A stretch of DNA of 64,000 nucleotides. Origin: Bradysia coprophila (taxonomy: Eukaryota > Arthropoda > Insecta > Diptera > Sciaridae). The notes under the pieces were generated by a model. It had not been told where the DNA came from, did no database searches, and was given only the letters and a program-made list of their open reading frames with translations. Location: contig NC_050736.1 in assembly GCF_014529535.1 (NCBI RefSeq), forward strand, positions 4,402,001-4,466,000. The letters run 5' to 3'. Within the stretch, counting starts at the first letter, position 1. Every line of letters begins with the position of its first letter. The position numbers and the translations under genes are program-made. Of this stretch, positions 13,605 to 24,679 are shown one piece after another.

Positions 13605-13965
13605 TATTTTATTGCCTGCCCCACACGAAAGTAGACCATTATATAGCAGCTTACCCCCTGAGAAAACGATCCATTACTGGAAGAATATTTTCGTTTAATT
13701 TTCCGTGCATTACTGTGTGAAACTCGCAAACTAAGTCGTGCGTATTTGAGCAATTTGCTGTGTTATCTGTTTTTCGACAAATGTAGACGAACCTCGGATA
13801 TACAAACAAAACACTTGTAGAAAAGACAGTATCTGAAGCTTGGTTGCTCAAAAAATACACGTACGAGTTTGCTTTGTCTGCTTAGTTTGGTAATATTTCT
13901 AAAGTTTTACCTTATCTTGTTATGAGTTACTTTCGCAGCATCCAATGTAATCCACTCTACTCTAA
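13605..13965 (+). repeat. Dispersed repeat copy upstream of Ndfip, related to 62588-63003
   Basis: Several blocks recur in the same order and orientation near 62.6-63.0 kb: ATTGCCTRCYCCAYACGAAAG, then TTTGAGCAA followed by a GTTTTTCGA block, then TTGCTCAAAAA, then TTTCGCAGCRTCCAATGTAAT. The 63-kb copy has hairpin structure, so this is probably a diverged MITE copy sitting in the Ndfip 5' intron. Confidence 0.6.
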
Positions 13966-13995
13966 TGAAAATATTTGTTCTTTTCAGTTTCCAAG

Positions 13996-14613
13996 ATGTC
14001 GAATCCAGACGAATTGCCACATCCAAAAGCGGACTTTAACGCTCCGCCACCATACGAAGCAACGGATTATACGGTTCCTTTACCGCCTCAAGCTCAAAGC
14101 AAATTGCCCACTTATGAAGAGGTACAGTTGGAAAAAAGCTTGCATGGTGAGCTACCAATGCCATCGGTTCCGCCTGGTTCAACAGTGACTCGTGGGAATC
14201 AGATCGGTCCCAGTCAACCGGCGCTGACATTCATCGCCATCGATCCAACCGATACAGAAAATATCACCGGAACGGATAATAGTCTCCTCGGCAGTGATCT
14301 CATGTTTGTGACTTCGTTTCTCGTCTCGTTTCTCTTCAACTGGATTGGATTCTTGATGTTGACATGCTTTTGTCACACAATTGCGGCCCGGTACGGAGCT
14401 CTGTCCGGTTTTGGATTGTCGTTAGCTAAGTGGACATTGATTGTGAAGCATTCAACGGATTTGGCATCGCACGAAAATTCGTGGCTATGGTGGCTGATAA
14501 TGGCATTTGGATTTTTGATTTGTGTTAGAGCATTAGTGCAATACATAAGCATTAAGCGTACATGGCGCTTATTGTCTGCTTCAGCCCAGGAAAGATTGTT
14601 GTTCTTTTATTGA
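13996..14613 (+). CDS. Ndfip: Ndfip: NEDD4-family ubiquitin-ligase adaptor
   Basis: 205 residues in one coding exon, entered by a clear TTTTCAG acceptor just upstream. The first ATG after the acceptor (MSNPDEL) is taken as the start. The cytosolic N-terminal half carries PY motifs that bind WW domains of NEDD4-type E3 ligases: PPPYEATDY at residues 17-25 and LPTYEEV at 37-43. Three hydrophobic segments follow, with the family hallmarks FNWIGF, ARYGALSGFGLSL and WLWWLIMAFGFL, and a short C-terminal tail ending in FFY. Family members sit in endosomal/Golgi membranes and recruit and activate ligases such as Nedd4 and Su(dx). Length and topology match animal Ndfip proteins and nothing is missing. 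Confidence 0.95.
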   Translation: MSNPDELPHPKADFNAPPPYEATDYTVPLPPQAQSKLPTYEEVQLEKSLHGELPMPSVPPGSTVTRGNQIGPSQPALTFIAIDPTDTENITGTDNSLLGSDLMFVTSFLVSFLFNWIGFLMLTCFCHTIAARYGALSGFGLSLAKWTLIVKHSTDLASHENSWLWWLIMAFGFLICVRALVQYISIKRTWRLLSASAQERLLFFY

Positions 14614-14822
14614 ATGTGATTTTGTTTTATTTCTGTTTTTTTATCATTTTCCCGAAATATTAATGGGAGCACAGTGTTTTGTGCACTATAAAATTACACT
14701 TTTCATTAGGATAGTTGCTGCGTAAATGTACGTCAATTTAGGAAATAATCTTAATCTTGTTTATAATTTATTGAAAGGATTTTAGCCAACTGATACATTA
14801 ATAAGAGACGGAGATTTGGAGG

Positions 14823-14975
14823 CTACCATTTCTCTTCTTTGAATATTTCCTTCGTCGCTTTTAATTCGTCGAGAGTAAGCCGAGCGTTCAAACAACAAAT
14901 TTTAGATGTACCATCGAGATGGACGTTTGTTGGGTAACGAAAAGGAATAAATGTAAATAACTTAGTGGTAAAAAT
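14823..14975 (-). pseudogene. Possible orphan C-terminal coding fragment
   Basis: The last roughly 45 codons of a minus-strand frame read like real protein (RYPTNVHLDG, then LNARLTLDELKATKEIF and EEKW, stop). Codon use is mixed, unlike the random AT-rich frames nearby. I find no matching upstream exon on the minus strand before 16.7 kb and cannot name a family. It could be a terminal exon, a decayed gene or chance. Confidence 0.25.
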
Positions 14976-16756
14976 CTTGTTAATATGACTACAGTTGTGA
15001 CGAAGTGCTAATGTATTTACAGTGTTGCTACAATGTTTACTGCCCAATGGTATTTCAGTTTACCGACTGATTTTTACAATTCAGGTTTTGTTTAGCTTTT
15101 GTTTGCCTTAAAAAAAAGTTCAAGATCAGTGAGTCACAAAATTAAACCAATTGGTGTGCTAAAGTCACAGCATCCTTTTCGGTGAATAGATTAGGCCTAA
15201 TATTGGAATGTATGACGACCGAATATTTCCTTTTTTATGCCGATTTTAGTGCACATTTGGCACAATTTGAAGCTTTCATAAATGCATTTTGTGACTAAAT
15301 TTAAGGTTGCTTCACAAAATAGAGTTAGTGTTCTACACATCATGTTGCTCACTTTTTTATAAAACAAAATTTAATTTTCATGCAACTTGGTTTCAAAATA
15401 ACTAATTCTGCTCCTTTTTTCTAAAATAAATGTTAAACGGGCCACAATATCCTAAAAAAAATCAATTCAATATCCCTACAATGCATAGATCAGTATTTAT
15501 TCAATCAAGCATTATAACGATCTAATCCACTTTTCAATAGAATTAGAAAATAGTTGTTGTTGTCTCCGTACACCGAATTTTGTAATAAGAAAATGTCTGA
15601 TGAAGGACTGAGTATGTGTTTCGAATTAAATTTCAATCAATTGTGTAGCAAGTATTTCGCTTCTAGGTGAAGAAATATATAGGCTGGACGTGTAAGTCAG
15701 ACTACGTGGAGAAGATAACAGATAAATTTTAAAGACGTTGGGTACTGATTTTAAATCTTACAAAATTCTTAGCTTATTTACAAAAAAAAACCTTTTATCT
15801 TTACAATGCTCCCCATCATTTTTGAACCTACTGTCATAGAAATCGTGTCATAATTAGATGAATTGATATTAGAATATTAGTAGACCATATTTTACGTCGC
15901 ATCAGACCCCAGAATGAAAACCAAAAAAGGGAAAGGAGGAAATTATTGAAAAATAACGGGATAATAATTGCAACAAAGAAACAAAGCAAAACAAAAATAT
16001 ATTTTCATACAAACATTGATCACGTTAAATTGTTCTCTATGTCCTAAGATTGTTCTTTTTTTTCGTACAACAGTCCATACAAATGATGTACTTATACCAT
16101 AAGCCGAATGCAAAAGAGAGAAAGTAAAAAAACTTGTCATCAGTCGAAAAAAATACCGTTTCCGTTTTAATTCAAATGAATCAACACTTACACGATCATT
16201 TTTTTTTTTGTTCTTTTAAATTATTATCATTCCTAATTAATTTTACATTTATAGAATTTACCGCCATTTACGACACCATATAGAAAACTATTTAGCATAA
16301 AGTGTTACACTATTGTTAATAGATTAAAAGTGAAATTACCTCTTAATAATGTTTTTTCTTTTCTAGAAAACTATTTAATTGAAAACAGAATTTTGAGAGG
16401 ACCAATGAAAAGTTTGATTTGATATTCACATTTTTTGGAAAATTGAACGAATTAATTTATAATTGTTTTGGATGGCACATCTCTGATGTGTTCAAATTGA
16501 ATTTAACTGATTTTATTATCTTCTTGTTATTATTTTCTGATTCTTTTGATTTTCTATTGTAAATTTAAGGTAAACATAATTTTTGTGATTATATAATTAT
16601 GATTTCATTTGTAGCAAGTAAATTAATTTGATTGATTGATTGATTTCAAATGTATTTCTATGTAAGCGTACTTGTAATTTTAAATTATCGTCATAATAAA
16701 AATGATAAATATTTCAACTGGGACTTTTCCACTCATTTTTTAAAGTTTCATTGAAC

Positions 16757-17028
16757 TACACTGAAAAAAGATTACGTCTCGTCTGTCACGTATAAAGTGT
16801 GGTAATGAAGTTATACACCAGACACGTATGTGTACTTACACAGAACACGTATTTTCATACATAGTCATTGTACAATATATGATGACTAAGGTAAGAAACA
16901 TGCCACTCGTATTTTATACAAGACGTATGTATATTATACGTGTCGTACGTTAGCACGCATACGTGTCTGATGTATAACTTCCTTACCACACTTTATACGT
17001 ATCAGACGTAATGTTTTTTCTCAGTGTA
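16757..17028. mobile_element. Tc1/mariner-type MITE with TA target duplication
   Basis: TA flanks both ends (16757-16758 and 17027-17028). The termini are CACTGAAAAAA and the inverse TTTTTTCTCAGTG. The arms continue as inverted copies (CGTATAAAGTGTGGTAA against TTACCACACTTTATACG, and the GTTATACACCAGACACGTATG block). About 268 bp, no ORF. TA duplication with CACTG ends fits a non-autonomous Tc1/mariner derivative. Confidence 0.85.
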
Positions 17029-18879
17029 TCAAAAATTTACTTTGGTATATAATAAGTAATGGGGTTGAAGGAACCTGACAATACTCGCCACATTTCAATT
17101 GATTTTTGTTTTCGAATGTAAGTATCATAAATGCTTAGCGAGGAAACTGCGAGGATGGATAAACATCTTTATTTCAATATTTTCGTTATTTATTTGAATT
17201 CCTTCAACTGGAGAATATCCCGAGGGGCTGAACATGAAAAGTATTTAATTTTTATGTGTTGCTCTTATTTCATCAAAAAAAATGAATGGCTTATGTAGAC
17301 ATTCACTGACTTGTAATTAAAACACGTCCCTGTTTGCTTTAAATGCAACAAGTTTTCATATATTTTCGTAACCACAGCTCTGCTTCGGAAGCTCAAAAGA
17401 GGCCTTACATGTTTTCGTAAAGATAGGAGTCATGATTGTGTGATTAAAAACGTACAACACATGCAATTTGAAAATTTGGAGTCTTTTTGACGTTGAAAAA
17501 TGAGTGTTCGTGCTAGAAACAGTGCTATGTCGTAACTCTTCCAACTGTTTACTTAGCGCTGTAACTCTGTGAAATGATAAAAATTTCATCATATTTTCGA
17601 TTTAGCTTTATCCATTTCCACACTGTCCTGTCAAAGACTTTCTAACGAGCCTTCACACACAAAAGTGTGAACATTTTGAGATGAAATTTTAGGAAATTTC
17701 GACATATTTGCTACCTTCAGCGTCTTCTTGCAAATACTGGTCTTCACTGATTTAAAAATATTGGTGTAAATAGTGATTCTGGTCATCCGTTCCCGCAGCT
17801 CCAGATGCAAATAAATAAATAAATAAATATAGATATCCCACTGATGCGTAATGTTGTATTCGTTTAAAAATCTATGATAAAACCATTAGATCTGTTACTT
17901 CTTTTGTTTAAATTAAAAGTATCGTCTAGTGTACACAATCTTTTACTTCATTTGTTGTAACACACATTTTACTACATAAGACGACATTAACCGGTAGTTA
18001 TCACTTATTGTTATCGTTGTTATCGGTAACATATGCTTTTTGTCTTTTCTAAAATTGTGCTTCATCGTCTCTTTTTTTATTTGTTCATTTTTGGTGCATC
18101 AGTTCCATTAAAGTAGGTTGATGTAAATACGTCGCGACTTACCTTAGGCAAAAAGTGATAAGATAATTCTTTTTTCAGGTAACTTCTAAATAAATTGGGA
18201 AAGTATTTGCTAGTCTAGTTTATTCGGCTACTGCAATGCAGTAGTACTGCATGGAGTGATAGGAGTTATAGTTAACTAAGTCTAAAAGGTATAAGGTACT
18301 GGTTACTTCGAGAATTGCCTGTCTCTTTCAAAAAATAGAAGGACATAAGGTGTTTAGTCAAGTCATTGAGGCGTTCAGGTCGGCTTGAGCCGGATGAAAA
18401 ACGGCTGGGGTACATAAATGGGTCGACAATCGTACGTGGAAAATTTAACGAATTAAAGGAACGAAAATAACCTTAAAATTTACTGTTACACAAAGAAGTC
18501 ACAAATGAAGGAAATTAGAGTTAATTTTGTGCCAGTGATAAGTCTTGTTTTGAAATAATCCGCAAAATTTTCATTAAAGTTTTATATCAATTGATGTCAT
18601 TTTAATCACGGCATAGTAAAGTAATCACTGTAATAGTAATTCTAGACGAAGATATTAATTTATAATGTTCGTAAATTTCGTTTTCCATGACCCTAAATTT
18701 TCTCGACCTTGATTGAAAATCTTTAACATAAATAGTTTTTGCTGAGAATCAAACATGGCATATTTGGTATCATTGGAAAGCTTAGATTTCAGGCTAACTT
18801 TTAAAAGGTATTTCATGTTGAAATATGTCACCCAGCACGGTATAAAAGTAGCCAAAGCTCACCGAGATTAGCAAAAAAA

Positions 18880-19174
18880 TCACTATTACAGTGCCGGGCC
18901 GGGCGCTTCGTCGAGGAGACATCACCCCTTGAAGAAGGAAAAATTTTCAGCTATATTGCTCCGCGACCAAGTGACAGAGAGCAATCATATTTATATGGGT
19001 AATCCTAGAATTTGTTCTCTACCGATTCCAGTTTCAAACACTGGTCCAGCAACTTCCGCGGGGCCAGGCGATGAAAAGAACCCAGATGGAAGTGGACATG
19101 TTTATTTAAAACTCGTTCAGCCCCACCGTGCGATATTTCAGACGGCGCTCATGCCTAATATGATCCAAATATGA
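18880..19174 (+). pseudogene. GC-richer ORF-like island, unassigned
   Basis: The composition changes sharply at 18890 after an acceptor-like CACTATTACAG. Two overlapping plus-strand frames look protein-like. One contains GRFVEETSPLEEGKIFSYI and runs to a stop at 19000-19002. The other contains NTGPATSAGPGDEKNPDGSG and HVYLKLVQPHRAIFQ and stops at 19172-19174. This is what one frameshift in an old coding region would give, or two exons around an unusually short intron. I recognise no family. Confidence 0.35.
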
Positions 19175-19247
19175 ACGAAAGAGACAAAGAATTTTTCAAC
19201 ACGATTTCTGCGATGAAATTTATTTTCTTTAAACCGTCATTTGTTAG

Positions 19248-21722
19248 CTAATAATCACCATACAGATTTTTGTATATGGGTACAACCGGTAATTTTGTTA
19301 CTACAACATTGCCACTTTCGTTATCACTCACATCTGGCTGATTCATTTTACAAAAAAATTTGCAATGAGTAAGATACGATCCCAAGTTATCGAATTTTCT
19401 GTCGCATAATTTACATTCAAAATTTGTCGGCAGTTCCGGTCTCAATTCCTGAGGTTTGTTTTTCTTGCAAAAATTTTTGTAGTGACTCATGTAAGATCCT
19501 TTACCGCTAAATACTTTATGGCAATATTCACACTCGAAGCTGGTGCGATGTTCGCCTCTTCGCATGTGCATCAACAAGGTGTAACTAGTTTTGAATGTAC
19601 TATCACATAGCTCACATTTGAACGCTCTTGACTCGCTATTATGCTGTCCACAATCATGTACATCATATCGTGAATGTGTCATGACTCTCGAACATTTTTC
19701 GCATTGAATTTTCTTCACACAATTACGCAAATGGACATGGTTAAGGAAATAATCTTTGCCAACAAATACCGCTTTGCATCGACCGCACGTAAACGATCCA
19801 TCATCGTTCGCTCTAACAGTTTTCGGTGAATGCGTGACCAGCATGTGTTTGATGATGTCAGCTTTTTTGGTGTATTTCACCGACTTGCAAATATCGCAAA
19901 GAAATACTTTTCCACTGTTTTTGGGGCAGTGGTACAATGAATGAGTATTACGCGAGCCTTTGTTTAAAAATACTTTGTGGCAAAATTTACAAACAAACGT
20001 TGTGTTGTGTTCACCTCTCTGCATATGCACTTTAAGTGAATTTTTATTGTGATAGGATCTACCACAGTGAGCACAAGAATATCTTAAGTGATGAATTGCG
20101 TGCCTTTTCAACGCCTTGTTACTGGGAAATCTCTTATCACACAGTGTACATTTGAATTTGTAGGCACAATGTCCCTCTTGCATATGTTCAAGATACAGTT
20201 CAACATCAACGAATGCCTTGCTACATCTCAAGCAAGTAAACGTCCCCTTTTCATCTTCTTCGAAACAATTGGGCGAGTGTGCGAGAAGTATGTGTTCAAC
20301 TATCTCCTCTTTCTTCGTGAATGCTGATCCGCATTCGCACTCAAAGTGATTCTTATGCGCCTGAGATAAATGAGCGAGGATAGCAAATTTGCCGTAAAAC
20401 AAGCGTGAACAATTGTCGCACTCATACATTATCTTGTCGGGACAATGTTGAGCCAAATGTAGCTGATAGCTCGCGTCGGTTATCTTAAAATTTCGATTAC
20501 ACTGTTCGCAATTGCGCCGCTTTGCGTGCATATTTTTTCGCTTCCGAATCAACTCTCGACGATCCTCTTGGTGCAATGACTGATGCTTTATTAAATCCTT
20601 TTTCGTAAAAAATTGACTCTGACATGTCGAACACGTTAAGTACTCGGTGCGTTGCTCTCGGCGATGCATTTTTTGGTGATCTTTGAAAGCTTTTTTCGTG
20701 GAGAAGTCACACAGACATGTGGTGCAACTTAAGTATTTGATTCTTTTTGGTAACTTTTCTATGCCTTTTTTTCGACAGACGTGAGACTGGAAAAAGCGAT
20801 TTGTTCTGAAGATCTTATTACAAGCAGTGTTCGAGCATTTGTATAATTGACGGGGTATGTGTGAATGTTGTTTGCTTAAGTGACGAGTAAAGGATTCCTC
20901 ACGATAGAAGCAAACGCCACATTCTTTGCACGTAAAACTCTTTTCTCTTTCTTCATGTGTCTGAAAACATTGACGCAATATCAGCGTATTGAAAAAATGG
21001 TGAAGTACGTTCGTCACAATACCTGCATATGATCCATTAGAGCGTGTTTCTGTAGAAACGATCGTTGACATTTTTCGCACTTAAATGTTTTCTCTCTATG
21101 CATGATTCTACAGTGTTTTTTCTGTTACGAAACAATTATGTTTTGTTGGTAAAGAAGAATTAATTCAAAGATCGAATGTGCGTTACCCAACTATGAATCA
21201 TCTCAAATTTTTTTAAACAAATTGGGCAATTGTACGGTGGTCCGGTGTGTATTTGAATGTGAAGTGGCAACTGTGATGTATTGTAAAATCCTTTGCATAT
21301 TTTACATTGTACTTTATCCTGTCGATTATGGTTCTGAATGTGCTTGTGTAGCGTACGTAACGATTTGTATCCTACGCTGCATTTATCACATTGAAATATT
21401 TTGAAAGGTCCTTTGTTACGTTCCGCCTTTGAAGAATGAATTTATGAAGTTTTGGATAGTCTTTCTCAGTAGAATTAATACCTTGTCAATGTTTTCATTT
21501 TCTGAACCACTGCAGCTATTCAGTTCTTGCTTAATGGTTGCCGAGAATTTCTCCTTCTTTTAAAGAATTAACTTTTAATAATTGTCGAAATCTTATTGCT
21601 AACTATCAAATCATTACCGTCACTTCTTTCGGAATCGTTAAATCTTGCACTTTTCCTTGATCATCTGCTGTAAGAACGTACTCAACTGGCTCCTCTTTCT
21701 TTATATACGTTATCGAATCCAT
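19248..21722 (-). CDS. Poly-C2H2 zinc-finger protein (about 21 fingers)
   Basis: Five exons (21722-21618, 21556-21482, 21426-21187, 21121-21023, 20960-19248), all phase 0, give 743 residues. The first 60 residues have no ZAD or BTB domain but contain two IKxE sequences (YIKKEE and TIKQE), the consensus for SUMO attachment. From residue 61 on there are about 21 C2H2-type fingers; the third (CPICLKKF... HCRIMH) is split across the exon 3/4 junction. Several have variant endings (Cys in place of the last His, as in YMSHYKNFC and YLTHCKFFC). A two-finger block is duplicated: HMQRGEH..CHKVFLNKGS and HMRRGEH..CHKVFSGKGS. The role is probably sequence-specific DNA binding in the nucleus; target unknown. 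Introns are 57-70 bp. Confidence 0.9.
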
Positions 21723-23238
21723 TTTTATGAATGAATTTCAAACAAAAATAATCTTCAAACCATAAACAAAAGATAGACAACAATCACAGCTGTCAAAATA
21801 TATACTTCGTATAAGTCCATCTGGAATGGTGTTTTGAAATGGTTTTATACGAATAGAAAGTGCAGTGAATGAAAAGAACGTAGCGATATTACGTATAGGG
21901 TAAAGGTCCGTAAAAACGGCAGTTGCGTCACGGTTTGCTTATTGGATGTATCGAATGTACCCTAAAAAACCGTTCCTACCGTTATTTTTGAGCTCAATAG
22001 TGCATTAATTTTAATAAAATGGCAGTTGTATCAATGTAAAATACTGCATTCTTTGCACTCTATTTTCAGGTGAAATAACTTTACTCTAGTAAATATATAT
22101 GAAATGTCATAGCAGTGAAGTCAGTTCACAAAAAAAATTGATCGTAATTTTAAGACTAATGTACTAGAAATGTAATAGAATTGTACAAAAATTTATTACG
22201 TTTGTGCATTAGTCTCGAAACATCATTTACGTGCTGTGAGAAATTGAACTGTTGGAATTTAAGAAAATCAACCAAAAACATGAACTTTTTGCTTACTGTT
22301 TCGAGGTAGGTGTATTCTAATCCACGCCATTAGTCGTATAAATTTATACGTCAGAGAGAGCTTTTTTCTCCTTTGTTGCGATCTGTCAGTTTTTCTATTT
22401 TGCGATTTAGTATGGAAATGAAAACTAAAATTTAGATATCTTTGCTGTTTTAAGTGGTTTTTCATATTTTTTTGGACCAAAATGTTTTAAAGTGTGTTTG
22501 GAATCGATTAACATTAACAGATTGTGTGAAAAAAATTTTTTCTATTTTATTATTTTGTTAATGTCAATCGATTCCAAACACACTTTAAAACATTTTGGTC
22601 CAAAAAATTTTAAAAAACCACTTAAAACAGCAAAGATATCTCAATTTTAGTTTTCATTTCCATACTAAATCGCAAAATAGAAAAACTGACAGATAGTAAC
22701 AAAGGAGAAAAAAGCTCTCTCTGACGTATAAATTTATACAAATAATGGCGTGGATTCCTTTAATAAGAATTTATACCGAAAAATAAAGAATAAACAAAGA
22801 CAATGTCTTTGTGATCGCAATAAAAAAGAATTTAATCACAAAAAAGTAAGATTTTGATCACTAGATTAATATAGTTGCATCATTTTCTCATAGCCATAGT
22901 ATGACAAGAATTGTGTAACACATTTGGTTCGGTAGTGTACTTCTGATAATAACTGAGATCTATTTTTTTCTCGGCTTCGCCTCGGGTCGACAATCGACAT
23001 CTAGTGCGAAAAAATACCTTCATACCTACCTTGGTAAATAAATAACTATTATGACACAGGACGCAAAGTCTTGACTGCCGAAGAAAGTATATCAGATTAT
23101 ATCTAAAAAAAAGTGAATTTTCTTGTTGCTTGTTCGGGAACTAAGACATTCGCTCAGAAAATATGAAAACAAAATATCGTTGAGTTCAACTGCAAATTTG
23201 TTTATCACACACTTTCTTGTTGATTTTTTTTAGAAGAC
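21723..23238. other. Intergenic between zinc-finger and Ly6 genes
   Basis: Apart from the foldback MITE at 22319-22756 this stretch is AT-rich with no recognisable gene. The zinc-finger promoter should lie just right of 21722, where I see no TATA box. Confidence 0.5.
22319..22756. mobile_element. 438-bp foldback MITE
   Basis: The left arm begins AATCCACGCCATTA and the right arm ends with its inverse TAATGGCGTGGATT. The roughly 195-bp arms are nearly identical inverted copies (for example ATCGATTCCAAACACACTTT) around a spacer of about 40 bp rich in A and T. No ORF and no transposase. Confidence 0.9.
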
Positions 23239-23971
23239 CTAACTAGAATTCGAAATAATTAAAAAGAACGTAGTAAATAATACTGCCGTGACAGAAGATG
23301 ACACCGTGTTGGAGTTGTTGCATTTGTCTGTATTACAGATACAAACCTCTGAAGTACCGTTTGTAATTGGTCGAACTTCACATATATCGCTTTGATATTT
23401 GATGCAAAGACGTTCGACAGTTGTATAATTACCACTTTTTGATGTCGCTACAACACAAGAATAGTTTGATTGTCTTTGGTCACCAGCCAAAAATGTGTCA
23501 GTTTTCCAGCTATCAGTAAAATTGGTCAACATAGACCTGTCTGCTAAAAATATAGAAAATTTGTCATTGAGTGGTCAGAAATATCCATCAGCAATTTGAA
23601 CAATCCCTCGCATTTATTCATGCCATTTTAATAAAACTTTTTGTAACTTTTAGTTGTCTTCATTTTTGTAAAAGTGTTATCTACCTGTTAAGGATCGAAT
23701 ATCGGAATCTGAGCATTCTCTCAAATATTTGTCATCAGCCTTTTTGCAATTGTTATCGTTTGGAATTCCAACAAGTTGTGCGATTGGATTGTCTGAGTGA
23801 TTGCATACGTAACATTGAATAGCTAATTTAAAATTTAAATATAATTTGTTTAATTAAATAGAATTATTTTTTACTTTCTAGTATACTAAAAGTACTAAAA
23901 TAATGTGCTACTGTACCAGGACACAAAATTGGATATGTCAAACCAATAACAGCAAAAAGTAAAAGTTTCAT
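23239..23971 (-). CDS. Ly6/uPAR-domain GPI-anchored protein
   Basis: Three exons (23971-23917, 23822-23685, 23543-23239) give about 165 residues. A signal peptide (MKLLLFAVIGLTYPILC) is followed by a three-finger domain with ten cysteines: CYVC at the start, then single Cys residues, ending in the diagnostic VCICNTDKCN. The last 20 or so residues are hydrophobic after a small-residue stretch (SNTVSSSV), the form of a GPI-attachment signal. Insect Ly6 proteins of this size act at the cell surface, for example in septate junctions or channel regulation, but I cannot pick the orthologue. Exon 3 has a tandem TAGCAG acceptor, so two forms differing by one Ala are possible. Confidence 0.87.
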
Positions 23972-24679
23972 TGTAAAAACTATTCGTAGTCTGACGGTAG
24001 CAAATTTAATATGTTTCTGTCACTGTACTTCAGTTGTCTTATGATTTTCTAGCAGGTCAAAGAGTTTTTATTTCTGAAGATATGTAAGCGAGAACATTGA
24101 TAAAATTGAAAAACATCGACGGGAAGTCATTGATAAGATAAATTATTCGTCAATACGCTCATCGAATACATAATCGTAAGCACAGTCTGAGACGCATTCA
24201 GTTTTTTTTTATGCTTTACCTTCGGTAATTTTGCAAGCAATATAATAAACTGTTTTCCACAGTTTACTTACCTACGTAGGTCGGTAGGTCCTTGCCTTCA
24301 GCAATTTTGCTACGTAGGTCGGTATGTTCTTTCGTTCAAATTTTGTTTAAAAAAAATCGCATAACTTAATATGGTCGATTGGGATTTAGATGTGACTTAT
24401 TTTTCTAAATTTTATATAACTACGGACAATATTTGAGTACGATACTGTTTTTGAATTGTTTGGATTGTAAATAATGTTTCAAGTATCTATTTCCCTCAAT
24501 TCTACACAATTTGATCGATGATTGCGAACGAAGATATAATTCTTCTCAGAAATTTTAGAAGTGGATTATGATGAGAAATTCCAGCATGTAAGAATATGTT
24601 GTCAATCATTTACACTTTATGATAAAAATTGATTCATAAGGAAATTGATTCCTAAGAATATTTTGTTTTCTTTTGGCTT

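Larger units (their letters stand above)
9438..13995. other. Intergenic with several hairpin elements; probable Ndfip 5' UTR and intron
   Basis: No coding region recognised. The first 700 bp are probably the TatD 3' UTR (AATAAA near 10131). Hairpin elements occupy 10636-11060, 11213-11293 and 11777-11985 and are listed separately. Towards the right end lies the likely 5' untranslated part of Ndfip and a copy of a repeat also found near 62.6-63.0 kb. Confidence 0.6.
14614..19247. other. Intergenic between Ndfip and the zinc-finger gene
   Basis: Mostly AT-rich with no host gene I can defend. It contains a short minus-strand frame at 14823-14975, a TA-flanked MITE at 16757-17028, TAAA repeats near 17811-17829, and a GC-richer ORF-like island at 18880-19174. 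These are listed separately. Confidence 0.5.
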
